A stretch of 64,000 nucleotides of DNA from Agapetus fuscipes (Eukaryota > Arthropoda > Insecta > Trichoptera > Glossosomatidae): positions 31,844,832 through 31,908,831 of the forward strand of contig OX637332.1 of NCBI GenBank assembly GCA_951799405.1. The letters are read 5' to 3'. Shown piece after piece: positions 46,360 to 57,886 of this stretch (position 1 is its first letter; every line of letters begins with the position of its first letter). A model generated the notes under the pieces. That model was not told where the DNA came from. It made no database searches and worked only from the letters and a program-made list of their open reading frames with translations. The position numbers and the translations under genes were made by a program.

Positions 46360-47115
46360 GTATTAGGAGAACATAAAGAGAAGAGTACAATGCCTGCCAG
46401 CTCTATTTTAAGAATAACAAAACAAACTACAAATTAATATTTCTTGACATATGAAGCGATGGTGAGGGTTCACTTGATAGTACGCTGATAAATCAACCAT
46501 TGTTTAAGATTTCTAGATAAAACAAATGTTCGTTCACACTTAGGTAAGTAAGTTAGCATCTTGTTCTTAATTTTTATTGATTATTTAAAACATTTAATTC
46601 ACAATTTAAATACATAAAGGTATTTATTAAAGTTAATAAAAATATTTAATTTATTAGCAAAAAGTTAAAAATACATGATTATTAAGCAAATATTTTTTGA
46701 TCCAAATGCGTTTTTTGATCTCTAAATTTGAAATTAAGCAATTGTTTTTTTATTGCTTAAATGAACCCCAATACAACTGCAGTGATATGTGTGACATTCT
46801 CAGAGGGAGAAAATAAAGAAGAAAAGGCTTTTTTGTGAATTTTTTATCAAGTTATGCCATCATCATTTTTTTATTGATTAGTTAAAAAAAAAATCTTGTG
46901 TGGAATGTAAAACTTTTTGCATAACCCTTATTAAATCATTGTCTTTAAAAAAAGTCCTTGTGTGTACATATTATGCTGCACCAATAGCAGACCAGTGGGC
47001 GGAGCTACAATGAATATTCTTGGAATTGATGGAAAAATATCTCCAACTTTATTATGCTGTCCTGATACTTACTCAAGTTTTGTCCTGTATTTATTAATTT
47101 CAGATTTTTAACGCA
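46360..47115. repeat. Unclassified dispersed repeat, copy A
   Basis: The words 'attaggagaacataaagaga' (46366), 'gagggttcacttgatagt' (46464), and 'accaatagc...ggcggagct' with 'ttcttggaattgat' (46980-47030) recur in the same order at 49786-50730. No coding sequence is visible. Boundaries are approximate. Confidence 0.55.
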
Positions 47116-47209
47116 CATGGAACAAATGTTGTTAAAAAAACTTGTTAATGGAAAGTGTAAGTGGTGACAATTTGAAGAAAAAAAGTAATCATTTTATAGA
47201 TTCATACAT

Positions 47210-47282
47210 AATGTGGGAATGCATTTAATATGAATCTCAAATGATACATATCTTTGCAGCTTAGATTTAGATTTAGATATAG
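47210..47282 (+). mobile_element. LINE 3'-end fragment
   Basis: 'tgtgggaatgcatttaatat' to 'gcagcttagatttagattta'. Last 70 bases only. Confidence 0.85.
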
Positions 47283-47838
47283 ATACATTCGGCAAACACC
47301 TCACAGAGAAAGTTTACAAAAAGTTAAAAATTCACAGTAAGCTTGTTAGCATCAAAATTGAATTTTTTGTTTGGACATGTACCAATTTAAATTCACTTCA
47401 TCGTTACTGACTAAAATAGTAGTTGTACATATTTCATACAATCTGCGTGACTCTGATAACAGTAAGCCCCAGGAAAGGTTATTTACGTTGAGGACATAAT
47501 TACAAATTAATTAAACATTACACAAAAAAAAAGCTTAGGGGAAAAAATCATTAAAAATAAATTGTACAGTGGACTGCACAGGACTTTATAGCACACAATA
47601 CGGTCATGTTTAGGTCATAGCCAATTTTCATAACAAAACATTTAGTTGTGTGAAAGTAATGAAGCTAATCTTTTTAAGCAATCGTCTTTTTGCAGTATTA
47701 TCATTGATCCCGTTTGTATCAAAACTAACACTTTGTCTGGTGGGTACCTATACTTTTCATTGATATTTTGGAAAGTTATGATTGATTATTATATGGGTGC
47801 AGCTTACTAGATTTTAAGACTCGTAGCCTAGTATTTTA
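47283..47838. other. No gene seen
   Basis: AT-rich, no recognised element. Confidence 0.4.
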
Positions 47839-48420
47839 TATTAGGCGTTTTAGTACCAAGAATATTACAATTATTTTTGTATGAAAATTTGTCACTTTGT
47901 ATGGTGGCTACACCTTATAATATTTATTTGAAAAAAGTAATGATTAATGTATGTAGGTATATATAAGAGCTTTTCAACTGTAGAACATTATTTTTTAGTT
48001 AACCCGTTCTCTGCCGAGAAAATTTATAATATTGTTTTCTCTTGTATGGCAACCCCCAAAACAAAGAGTATTAAGAGGCAATGCTTATTGTTGTAATATA
48101 GCAATTGATTGAGCGAATTGTTATTTATGGGTATTAGACGTTTTGCTACCAAAAATATTACAATAATTTTTTGTATGAAAATTTGTCACTTTGTATGGTG
48201 GCTATACTTTATAATATTTTTTTGAAAAAAGTAATGATTCATTTATGTAGGTATATATAAAAGATTTTCAATTGTAGAACATTATTTTTTAGTTAACCCT
48301 TTCTCTGCCGAGTAATTTTAAATTATTTTTTTCTCTTGTATGGCAGCCCCCAAAACAAAGCAAATTATGAGGCAATGGTACTTGTTGTTACATAGCAGTA
48401 TTATAATGACGATTATGCAG
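47839..48420. repeat. Two tandem units of about 294 bp
   Basis: 'ttgtatgaaaatttgtcact', 'gtaggtatatataa', 'ttctctgccgag' and 'cccccaaaacaaag' appear in the same order at about 47875/48003 and again about 294 bases later. The related wording at 56226-56440 ('aaccctttgactaccaag', 'taactgccgagaatt') shows the unit is also dispersed. Confidence 0.75.
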
Positions 48421-48424
48421 AAAA

Positions 48425-49400
48425 AGTAAAGAAAATCGTAGGAGCCGTTTTTGAGAAAATCTCATTTGAAACTTTCAGCTGTTCGGAAGCCATCTTGAAT
48501 TTTCTAAAATTTGAAAAATGTTTCACTATGAATTATAGTGATAATTTTTTTTTTCTGATAAAGTTAAAAAACATAAAAGTTTTTTGCGTTCTGATTGGTT
48601 TTTGTAGCCTTTTAATTTCAATTTTTGATATCATGTAAACGGCACTTTATGTTTTTATTTTTTAAATTTGTATTTAATTTTTTTCTATAATTTGATGTTA
48701 CGTATCCTATTGTAGAATATATCTTTTTTGTCAACGCTTTCACTTCTGAGAAAATCACAATTGTTTATTTTGTTTATATGGCAACTCATAGACGTAGATT
48801 AGCAAAAATGTTTCCATAACTAAATTTGGTAAGAATGTATCAAGAAACTACTTTACTGAAAATTTGAAAAAAATCGTTCGAGCCATTTTTGAGAAAATCG
48901 CATTTGAAGTTTTCTCCTCTTTGGAAGCCATCTTGAATTCTCAAAATAGTGAAAAACAAATGACAGTGCAAATAAGTTTATAAATTTTTCTTTCTTGTGA
49001 ACCTAAAAAAAGTTGTACAAAATTGCGTTTTTATGGGTCTTTTTAATATTTTCGATGAAAATTTTGAGATCGTGTAAACGGTACTTTAAGTAAAAAAAAA
49101 AATTATAGTATTCTGTGAATTTTTTTAGAAATTAATATTGCGCGTAATATTGTAGAACATTTTTTTTTTTGTCAACCCAGCCATTTCCGAGATAATCACA
49201 ATCGTTTTTTTTCTTTCATATGGCAACTCATAGACGCAGGTTGGGAAGAGTGTTGCCATAACAAATTTTCTTCGCGACAATTTAAGCAACGACCACACTG
49301 AAATTTTAAAGAAAATCGTTTGAGTTGTTTTTGAGAAAAATGCAATTTTATGTTTTTTTTGTATGGCAGCCATCTTGAATTTTCAGGTTGGTGCCATGCC
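48425..49400. repeat. Diverged long direct repeats
   Basis: Blocks with 'gaaaatcgt..gagc.gtttttgagaaaat', 'agccatcttgaatt', 'gtaaacgg.actttat' and 'tttgtcaac' occur three times (around 48430, 48880, 49310), with spacing of about 430-450 bases. The block belongs to the same complex as 47839-48420. Confidence 0.65.
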
Positions 49401-49494
49401 GGTCGGCCCATCAAAATCTGTGGTTGTCAATTCTCTAAATCCAAAAATTGGTGTCTCTGCGATTAGTAGTTCCGGCTGGGACATACATACATCC

Positions 49495-49520
49495 ATACGG
49501 ACGGACGGACGGACGGACAG
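49495..49520. repeat. GGAC microsatellite
   Basis: About five tandem 'ggac' units within the long repeat block. Confidence 0.8.
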
Positions 49521-49606
49521 GTTCGACAAATTAGGTTTTTTTGCATGTCCTGGTGCAGGACAACTCATTTCCGTTGAAACCTCTTTTTTTTTTCGGACGA
49601 ATACAA

Positions 49607-49641
49607 TACTTTATAACAGTCCTTCGGACTGCTATAAAGTA
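49607..49641. repeat. 16-bp hairpin with C(TTCG)G loop
   Basis: Arms 'tactttataacagtcc' and 'ggactgctataaagta' differ at one position, which a G-T pair could accommodate in RNA. The loop closes as C-TTCG-G, the very stable tetraloop. It may mark the end of the long repeat element, as it is preceded by a poly-T run. Confidence 0.75.
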
Positions 49642-49860
49642 AAAATGAAACGTCTTAGGGTAACGTATTAGGGTAACATGATGACTACAAGGTATAATAT
49701 TTTATCCCTTGATAATATTATTAGTGCTGCCTACATTTGTTTCGCTCCGCCCAGATAATCATTTTTCCGAGATCGGATCAGAGTATTAGGAGAACATGAA
49801 AAGAAGAAGATAATGTCAGCTCCTTACAATACAAAAGAAGCGGAAAACAAACTCATCATA

Positions 49861-50118
49861 TCGCACCTTGAGAATGAAAGTGACCTATTCCAAAATTTTG
49901 GTAAAATGAGTTACATACATAGAATGACTCAAAAAGGTACACTCTATTACACCTATATTTAAAAACAGATTATTTATGGTCAAAGAGTGATAGAGGCATA
50001 CTTCGGTCCCTTTGTCTTTTAATAAAAGTGCAATAGATTTACATTTTTGAGTCATTCTATGTATGTAAGTCATTTTACATTTTTTTCAAAATAGGTCACT
50101 TTCATTCTCAGGGTGCGA
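49861..50118. mobile_element. TA-flanked MITE with long terminal inverted repeats
   Basis: The left end 'tcgcaccttgagaatgaaag' and right end 'ctttcattctcagggtgcga' are inverted. The match continues inward for about 75 bases with indels ('acatacatagaatgactc'). TA lies directly outside both ends. At 46425-46445 copy A of the host repeat runs through this site without the element. 258 bp, no transposase. Target preference and ends suggest a Tc1/mariner or ISL2EU-like source. Confidence 0.85.
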
Positions 50119-50309
50119 TATTTCATGACATACGAACTATTACTGAGGGTTCACTGAATAGTTCATGATTGTATTGTTTCGATGTGTTGTAAAAATACAG
50201 TGTACTGTACTAAAATTTAAACAAACACTTTTTTATGAATTCTGAGATAAATACTTAAAATGATATTCTATAATGTCAGTTGAAAAAATGCAATGCCATT
50301 TCAGGCTCA

Positions 50310-50450
50310 TGCTTTTATCCACGCTCTCAAGCAGATGCGTGTAAGTTCACGCTTACGCATGTTGCATGTTAACTTGTAAAATCAACCAAACCTCACATGA
50401 AATTATGCCTTGAAACTCCAGCCTCTTTTTGCTCAAACTCGTACCAAGTC
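50310..50450 (-). mobile_element. LINE 3'-tail fragment, diverged
   Basis: 'tctcaagcagatgcgtgtaa', 'cgcttacgcatgttgcatg' and 'aaccaaacctcacatgaa' match the central and upstream tail repeat. Confidence 0.7.
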
Positions 50451-50830
50451 ATTTGTCAAAGGAAAAAATATTTTAAGAATAAATTTATCGTGCTATTACA
50501 AAAAAAATGCTGTAAAACAAAACATACAGCTATATTTTTTTTAGAAAACACTGCTGATTTTTCCCTGATCTTTTTTTCTAAATAATAATGTAAAACTGTT
50601 CGAATAACCTTTTCTTCATAATTATTATTTACAATGTACTGTGTTCCCATATTTTGTTGAACCAATAGCGTGTATGTAGGCGGAGCTTACACACAAAAGT
50701 TCTTGGAATTGATTTAAAAATATAAACTGAGCAGGTTGATCAATGTTCCTCCTACACTATTGTGGTGCCCTAATACAAAACCCAGGTTTTGTCCTTTTCC
50801 CCAAATTTCAAATATTATACAAAACGCATT

Positions 50831-51865
50831 TCCCAGATGAAGTTCCCAAAATTTTCAGCCGAATGAAAACAAAAATCTACGAAGCAACATAAAATATGGA
50901 ACTGAAACTATGTACTGTATATCGGTTTTCTATTTATCAGTGGGTATTAGGAATTCAGAATGAAGAAAGAGAGAAATTATTTTATCACTTGATAATGATG
51001 GCGGTATTCTCCGTTGACATCAGCTGAACGCTTAGCTCAGCTGAACTAATTCAAAAACTGAAAAATAAATGAATCAACTGAAACCAATTAATTAATTAAA
51101 TTCTTGAAAACAGATTTTTTCATATTATCTCGAAAACTGTTCACATTATCTGAAATATTATTCATAGACTTTCTAGACATTGTATCATTCTATAATTATA
51201 AAGAACAAAAATATTTCCAAAATATGAAACAACAAAATTAGAACAAGAAAGTATGAAAAAAAATTGTTTTTTGAAATATTTTTTGTGGCGTAATTTTTTA
51301 AGTTAAAAATAACTTTAAATATTACGTAAAAAATCAGTTAACATGCTTGATTTTTTAATTTCACTTATTTACTAAGGCCATAAAGTATAAGAAACATATT
51401 CTTAAAAACAACGTAATTTTTTTGTAACCGGCGTATTTCGATACTTATGTACTTACAGCTTCCTTAGCTACCGCCAGAAGTCCTGCGTGCTTTGTCTACT
51501 GTTGCATCGAAATTTGCAAGCCACAGAACATATTCAAAATAATCGTTAGACAAGGGAGGATCAAACAAATACATTAAAAATCATAGTTCAAGAAGATATC
51601 CAGCATTTCACTCAAGAAAATTTTAATATTCTTACCTCTTATAGTCGTTACGCAGGTGGAGGTCTTCGTATTTTTCATTCTTTAATTTTATTTTTTTATT
51701 TGTTATCAGCGCTTTACATCGCTCACCAGTAATCGTTTCAGTTTTAAGCAAAATCCTGAAAAACAATTATAAAGTAAATTAATAAAGTGATTTTCAAATG
51801 TCTCAAACATGGCGGTAAGATTTAATGTTTTAAAATACAAAACATTAATTATTATTAGCTCCATG
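50831..51865. other. No gene seen
   Basis: AT-rich. 'ggtattaggaattcagaatg' at about 50942 resembles words at 49670 and 55568, so the dispersed repeat may reach here. Confidence 0.35.
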
Positions 51866-52075
51866 TTTAAAGGGTTCACTTTGCCAATGTCACCCCTGTT
51901 TCAGGGCAGGTGGACCAAAGTTGTAGGGCTTATGTTCATTTGAGGTTTGGATTTTAATTTGTAAGTACACATTCAGCATTTGTAAGCGCGAAATTAAACG
52001 TGTCTGTTTGTGGGCATAGATTTGATATGCGGGCATGTAGGCATGCTTTGCAACTTAGATTATAGAAATTCATTT
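51866..52075 (+). mobile_element. LINE 3'-tail copy
   Basis: 'agggttcactttgccaatg' to 'tttgcaacttagattataga'. The first part of the repeat is missing. Confidence 0.9.
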
Positions 52076-52683
52076 TCCATTTACATTATCAACAAGCTGA
52101 AATGTTAAGTAAAACGTGTTTACATATTAAATAAACTAGCTTAAATATATTCATTTAATTTGTTTTAGAAAAATGGACAAATGATTGAAATATTTGAATG
52201 AATTTTCAATTAAAGTACCCGCTAAAAAACAATGAATCTCCTCAGTTGTCCTCGTCAATTATTTGATTAGCCCTCAAAACGGACTCCTGTTAAGTGAAAT
52301 CTGATGAGTGTTATTTTTCTTACTAGTTTACAATGTTCATTCATGAAGTATTGTTAAGAAATCGTCATCAAGGAATACCTCCTGTTGCTGTATGCTTTCC
52401 TAAAACTTGTACCGGCATGTCAAACAAAACGACGTTTTATGTTATGAACAAATCTTGCAAACTTGCAGTAATTCTGTCAACAAAATAAAGCGTTGCAGTA
52501 TCAAATTTATCTGTTGAAGAAAGAAACGAGATTGTTTTATTGCATATTTAAAGATACAAGTGGAGAGTGAAAAGCTGACACTGTATCATTCACGAATTTA
52601 AATAGACTAGAAAAGAAAAACGCAAATAAACTGCATTCTAATCTTCTGCTATAATAATTGCTTCTAATCTAGTTTTTCCAGGT
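52076..52683. other. No gene seen
   Basis: AT-rich, no recognised element. Confidence 0.4.
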
Positions 52684-52940
52684 TGTATGTGGCATATACA
52701 CATATTTATTTTTTACAGGTAAGGGCAGCGGCATTACGTCAACTAATTCACTTGAATTGAATGTTTCTCCGAGAGAGGCTGGCTCTCGTTTTTTGTCAAG
52801 GCTCAGTAATCCTTGCCGGTATTTTTATTTTGGTTTTGAAATAAATACCAAAACGTGGAATCTTTTTTGTGACCCTTGGTGGAGATCGAACCGTAGATCT
52901 CGCCATGGAATTCAAACTTTGTACCAACCGCTACGAGTAG
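52684..52940 (-). mobile_element. SINE1 copy, diverged, tail lost
   Basis: 'tttttacaggtaagggcagc', 'ccttgccggtatttttattt' and a damaged B box ('gagatcgaaccg') are in SINE1 order. The 3' terminal part is missing. Confidence 0.8.
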
Positions 52941-52955
52941 GTACTAGACAATAGA

Positions 52956-53132
52956 CAAGCAAACACATCAAATTTTGCAGACAGAAGCTTTGCGGTGGCC
53001 GGGCCGGTGGCCTGGAACAATTTGCCCATCGGTGTTCGCGCGAACCAGCCTACCACCACCTTCAGAAAAGAACTGAAGACACTACTTTTCTCCAGAAGCC
53101 ATGGCGCCCTTGAGATGGTCCTGGACCATTAA
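52956..53132 (+). pseudogene. C-terminal fragment of a non-LTR retrotransposon reverse transcriptase
   Basis: The open frame gives RSFAVAGPVAWNNLPIGVR and then TTTFRKELKTLLF, ending at a TAA at 53130. 'RSF.vagp..WN.LP' plus '.F...LK..LF' is the conserved end of reverse transcriptase ORFs in several LINE clades. It is a different family from the (TTAGA)n LINE. It directly follows a SINE1 and precedes an ATC microsatellite (53156-53172) that may be its tail. Confidence 0.78.
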
Positions 53133-53870
53133 ATGGCGCCACAGGAAAGAAATCATCCATCATCATCATCAATAATGATGAGTTTGATTTAAATTTTCAA
53201 GCAAATAATAAGAGTATATCTGCTGTTTATATAGATATAGGTGTATGCCGTCCATAGTGTAGTGATCAGACATAATATTATCAGAAGGTTTTTGGTTAGG
53301 TTCTCAACAGTGAGCGTACTTGTATTAAAGTTTTCATTTTCTTTTATTTGCTAGAAATAGTTGCTTCAATTACAGCCACTACTGTCATGTTTACACTCGC
53401 ACAATTATCGTGACCCGCCCGCGTTGTCTGTTGTATGTGCATGATGCTTGAATAGATTTACTCCGTGTACACTTCATGTGAATGCCATCACACTCTCTCA
53501 GCACTCCCACACAGCCAGATCCAAATATGGAGCACTCGTTTTATCAAAAATGAATGGAAACTAAAACTCTAACAATGTCGCTGTACTATTTTTAATTCAA
53601 TTTCGCTTAGAGTTGTGGTTGAGTTAGATTAGCTGTTATACTGTATTTCTAGCATTAAAACATCCCATGAAGTCTGGCTCGCGCACGGACGTGTTCCTCG
53701 CTACAGAGAATGCTCCTAACTCCTGCTTGGAGGGTTTGCATGTCAACCGTGCTGGGACGCGGCTGAATGTCGCTCTGATTTATCTGATTTCCAAAAATGA
53801 TGCAGAAGTGCTCTATAATTTAATGAAAATCAAAAAAAGCTTAAGTATTTAATGTATATCTTAAATCTTA
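53133..53870. other. No gene seen
   Basis: It holds a weak tRNA-like A-box phrase ('gtccatagtgtagtgatcag', about 53251). No gene supported. Confidence 0.35.
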
Positions 53871-54030
53871 TCAGGGAAAGTCGACAAAGTTACAGGGATT
53901 ATGGCCATTTGAGGTTCGCATTTCAATTTGTAAGTGCACATGCAGCATTTGTAAGAGCGAGCTTACACGTGTCTGTTTGTGGGCATGCATTTAATATGAA
54001 TTCATATCTTTTCAACTTATTTTAGATTAG
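53871..54030 (+). mobile_element. LINE 3'-tail copy, truncated start
   Basis: 'tcagggaaagtcgacaaag' to 'tcaacttattttagatta', with the standard 'cacgtgtctgtttgtgggca'. Confidence 0.85.
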
Positions 54031-55883
54031 TTCTTTCATTAAGTAATTATATTATATCTCGATCAACTTAACTTGGATTTGAAATTGTAGCCCTGGAGCC
54101 CTTTGCGTTTTACATTCAACCCTTTAATTACCAGACACTTACCTGATACCTAGAGTCCTTAGTACTGAGCTCGCAGAGTGGTAGTTGTCTATGGTAGTTG
54201 CTAATGGTAGTAATCTCTTCCAGTCTGTATGCCCCTGGTAACAGGACGACCCCAGTCAAGGTGAAAATATTGTTCTAAGCATCGGTATATAAGAACAGGA
54301 TGGGTTAAGAAAGGAATCCCTTGAGAATTAGAAATGTAACCTTCCAACTGTCAACAAGTGTGTTACTTATTGGAAAAAATCCATATATGTAAATGCCTAA
54401 CTGGATATTTTCTAAACGTGCCACAACGTGTAAAAATGTTGTAAAACATGTGGAATAATTCACTTAAAAAAATATTTTGTATGATTACGTTACTAAAATT
54501 TATTTTTTCATTTGTCGAAATATTTTGCTCGCAAAAGTGACAGCCATTTTTAGAACTAGTGATGTTCAAGTATGTAGGTAATTACTTATTCAAGTATGTA
54601 ACTTCTATGCTCGCGGTAATAGATACTTGTGAAAATCATCCCGTACACAATGAGGTCGGAACATTTTTGAATTCGGAATTTATCAGATATTTTCATACTT
54701 TCAACAACACTTTTAACAAATTCCGTTGCCACGGTGATTTCATGGTTTCTATTGTGATATGTAAATAGATTGAAGACGGAGTAGAGACACGTTGCTTACA
54801 TAGAAAATGAGAAAAGAATTTCATATGTCGTGAGCCAGACAGCATTATAAACAATGTATGGTCTCAAAGACGATGCATTGTGTTGATTGGTACTGAATCA
54901 CATTCAAAGCCCCTCCATTGAATACTTCCTCCATGGTTATAAGTACATTGTATGAAATATACAACTCGAGGCTGTACAATATGCTTATTATTTTTGAAAA
55001 CTTTTCTAAAAAACTTGTGCAAAATGAAGAATTTCTATAGCTACATTGTGAAAGTCTCGTGTTTTGATAAATCAACATTTTTTTGCAGATAAACAATTCT
55101 TAATCAATATATACCTACCAATTATTATTAGAAATCCTTGATTTTTAAATTTATAAAAATACCATATGACCACTACGCTATGTATTTAACTTATTTATTT
55201 CTTCCTTGTATACCTTGTAGACGACGGGAGTCACAACAGAAATATGAAAAGTCATTCATCTCGCCCGACTTTTCTCAACAAGCAGTACATAATATGTAGA
55301 ACAGATTGCCTTGCTTCAGGCGTTGCTGGAAAACACTTCTTGTCCCATTCACGAGTCGGAATCACCTTTATCTCCTTACGTGTCATGCTGCCTTGATACA
55401 TTGATGTTTTTTCAACGACGAAAAATAATTATCAGGTATATAAAAAGCTCTATTTTGTACAAAAAAAAGCTGATTTTTCTTGCACAAAAAACTAAAGAAA
55501 ACCGAACAGATGATATGATGTATTCTGTTTGTTTTTTTATAAACGGAAATTCAACAAAAATGTATTAGGGTATTATGATGAAGAAAGAGATATATTAATA
55601 ACTTGACATTATTTTTATTTACGTATTATCTTGATTAGAGAAAATCACTAAAACAAGAGGAGATTTTTTTCTGTATTGAGAAAACAAGGTTTTTTAATTC
55701 CCAGTTTATTTGTCTTGTAGCCCCTGGAGTAAAAGCAGAACTTTTAAAATTATTCATTTAATTATTTGAATTTTCTGAATTCAGTTGTAATGAAACTAGT
55801 ACGGCGTCATAATATGAGAATTGGATTGCCTATTAAAATTAAATTAAATTAGGCTGATTCATTTGTTGAGCGCTGTTTTTGTG
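54031..55883. other. AT-rich stretch, no gene seen
   Basis: Short ORFs on both strands at 54363-55568 show no motif. A 'ttcaagtatgta' word is repeated at 54566 and 54589. Confidence 0.4.
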
Positions 55884-56140
55884 TGTATCACACTTCAAGA
55901 GCCCTCTGCGAGCTTGGTCGTCGCTGTAGAAAGCGCCAATTCTCAAGCAAGGCCCAGTTGTTGTAAGGCTGGATGGACCTTTTGATGACCGGTCTTTGGT
56001 AAAGGTTTATGATTTTTTCAACTCAGCGAAGAGCAAATTTGAAAATATAAATGGTATATTTTTTGTGCTCCGCCGGGATTCGAACCCACGACCTTTCAGT
56101 TACGAGTCCAAAGTGTTACCACCTGGTCTACGGACCGGTC
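55884..56140 (-). mobile_element. SINE2, near full-length
   Basis: Minus-strand copy: 'tgtatcacacttcaagagcc', 'gcttggtcgtcgctgtagaa', 'ggctggatggacc', AT spacer, B box as 'gggattcgaaccc' (56075-56087), end 'ctacggaccggtc'. It matches 39388-39657 throughout. Confidence 0.87.
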
Positions 56141-56219
56141 ATTTTAGTTATATTTTGAAAAATAATTACTGATTATTATTGGTATTTATAAAATTTTAAG
56201 AATCACAGCCTTTTTTCTA

Positions 56220-56620
56220 ATTTTAACCCTTTGACTACCAAGAAAATTACGAAAACATTTTGTATGGAAAAAAATTCACTTTGTATGATTCACTTTTTTG
56301 AAAAAATAATGATGGCAATATATGAATTATCATTATTGTTTTACATTTATTCTACATTATTTTGTTATTAACCCTCTAACTGCCGAGAATTTTCCATTCT
56401 TTTTTTCTTTTATATGGCAACTCCCTAAACCGAGATTATGATGAAGAAATTATTACAATTATTAGATAGCATTATAGCACTAAATTTATATTAAAATTAT
56501 ATTGCCTTGTTGTGTTGAACTATAAATAGGCAGAGATATCAGGATATTATGATTAAGAAAAGGGTAAATTTATAGCTTGACACTGGTTCTGAGATTATTT
56601 GTTTAGCTCCGCCTATAGTA
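56220..56620. repeat. Dispersed copy of the 47839-48420 unit
   Basis: 'ttaaccctttgactaccaag', 'cattttgtatgg', 'ttaaccctctaactgccgag' and 'tatatggcaactccc' follow the order of the tandem units at 47839-48420. 'ggatattatgattaagaaa' and 'agctccgcct' link it to the copy A/B family. Confidence 0.5.
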
Positions 56621-57207
56621 TTGATAGTGGTGGAACGAAATTTGCAAACTTTAGCACATTTAAAAAAAAAAACTGTCTCACGAGGAAGAATTTTGTTTTT
56701 TTCCTGAAAACTTTTTTTTTTTGTTGGAAAAAGTGCAACTTTAAAAATAATCATACTCAAATAACAGTAAATTGTATGTAGTTTTATAACTATACCTTTA
56801 TAAACTATATTTTCTAGACGATCTTTTACATCCATAAAAGTTCAATTGAGTTCAGGCGTTTTGATTTTACTTCATCCTTTTATCATAAGATTAGGAATTT
56901 TCCATGAAGTTTATCTATGCTTTAATATACCTACTCTACTATTCGGGAGAGTGGAGTTCATAATAAAAAAGGTTTTATGTTTTGATTAGCAAGAATGGAA
57001 CTCTTTGTTTGAGGTTATTTTACTCAATAAAATAATGTATGTATTTAAATAGAAATATATCGATTTACCGTTTATGTGCACTTGAAGAATTCAAAGTTGC
57101 AAGAGAGTTATTTTTCAACAATTGTTGAAAGAAAGGCGTTTTCAATTAAATAATTATTGGAGCTCAGAAAGAGTGGAAACTAATAAATAACAAACTATGT
57201 ACTCTTT
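56621..57207. other. No gene seen
   Basis: AT-rich with A and T runs. No element assigned. Confidence 0.4.
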
Positions 57208-57430
57208 AATCTACGTAAGTTGCAAGGATATATTAACATTTAAAAGTAATATTAAATGCATGCTCACAAACATACATGTGTAAGTCCGCGCATTCAAATA
57301 AAAAAGCAACCTAAAATGAACATTCGCCCTGAATCTTTGGCCGACTTTCCCTGAAACAGGGGTGGCATTAGTAAATTTAACATTTTTTACAACATGGGTG
57401 GTCAGTCTCATACCAACCTAGAAGTCAAGA
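57208..57430 (-). mobile_element. LINE 3'-tail copy
   Basis: It runs from 'ttaatctacgtaagttgcaa' to 'cataccaacctagaagtcaa'. 'agattata'-like subtype, diverged. Confidence 0.88.
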
Positions 57431-57886
57431 GATATTAATAATAAATTACATTTAAGTATATAAAAACACAACCTTACAAAGAAATCTATACAAAAATAAA
57501 ATCAGTGGGTATATTATATACTTACACTATACTTATAAAATAACGAATATTTTACAAGAAGTTTGCAGTCAGATTCGCAAACTATTTAACTAGCCCTCGC
57601 GATGACTCATATGTTATGTGAAATGTGAGGAGCTTTGATTTTATTTATTGTATAATATTATAGTGCAATGTTGACTCATTATTCATTAATATAGTATTGA
57701 GTGGAGATTTAGACCTACTGTTGCTTTATGCTTTCCTGATACTTTTGCCGGCGCTTCAAAAAACTCCTGCGGTGTAATTAAAAATTAACACAGTCTTGTT
57801 TTATTGAATAACATTAATTTAATCAATCAAAACAACAGATTGATTGGATACATTAAAAAAACAAGTGTTATTTTTATACGTTCTAG
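57431..57886. other. No gene seen
   Basis: AT-rich, no recognised element. Confidence 0.4.

Larger units (their letters stand above)
49786..50830. repeat. Unclassified dispersed repeat, copy B, with MITE and LINE tail inside
   Basis: It shares with copy A (46360-47115) the words 'attaggagaacatgaaaaga', 'gagggttcactgaatagt', 'accaatagc' and 'ggcggagct', and 'ttcttggaattgat'. It carries two later insertions: the MITE 49861-50118 and a LINE tail at about 50310-50450. Confidence 0.55.

Noticed and set aside
49499..49519. CRISPR-like or regulatory array in the GGAC run
   Set aside because: It is a plain tetranucleotide microsatellite without spacers, in a eukaryotic repeat block.
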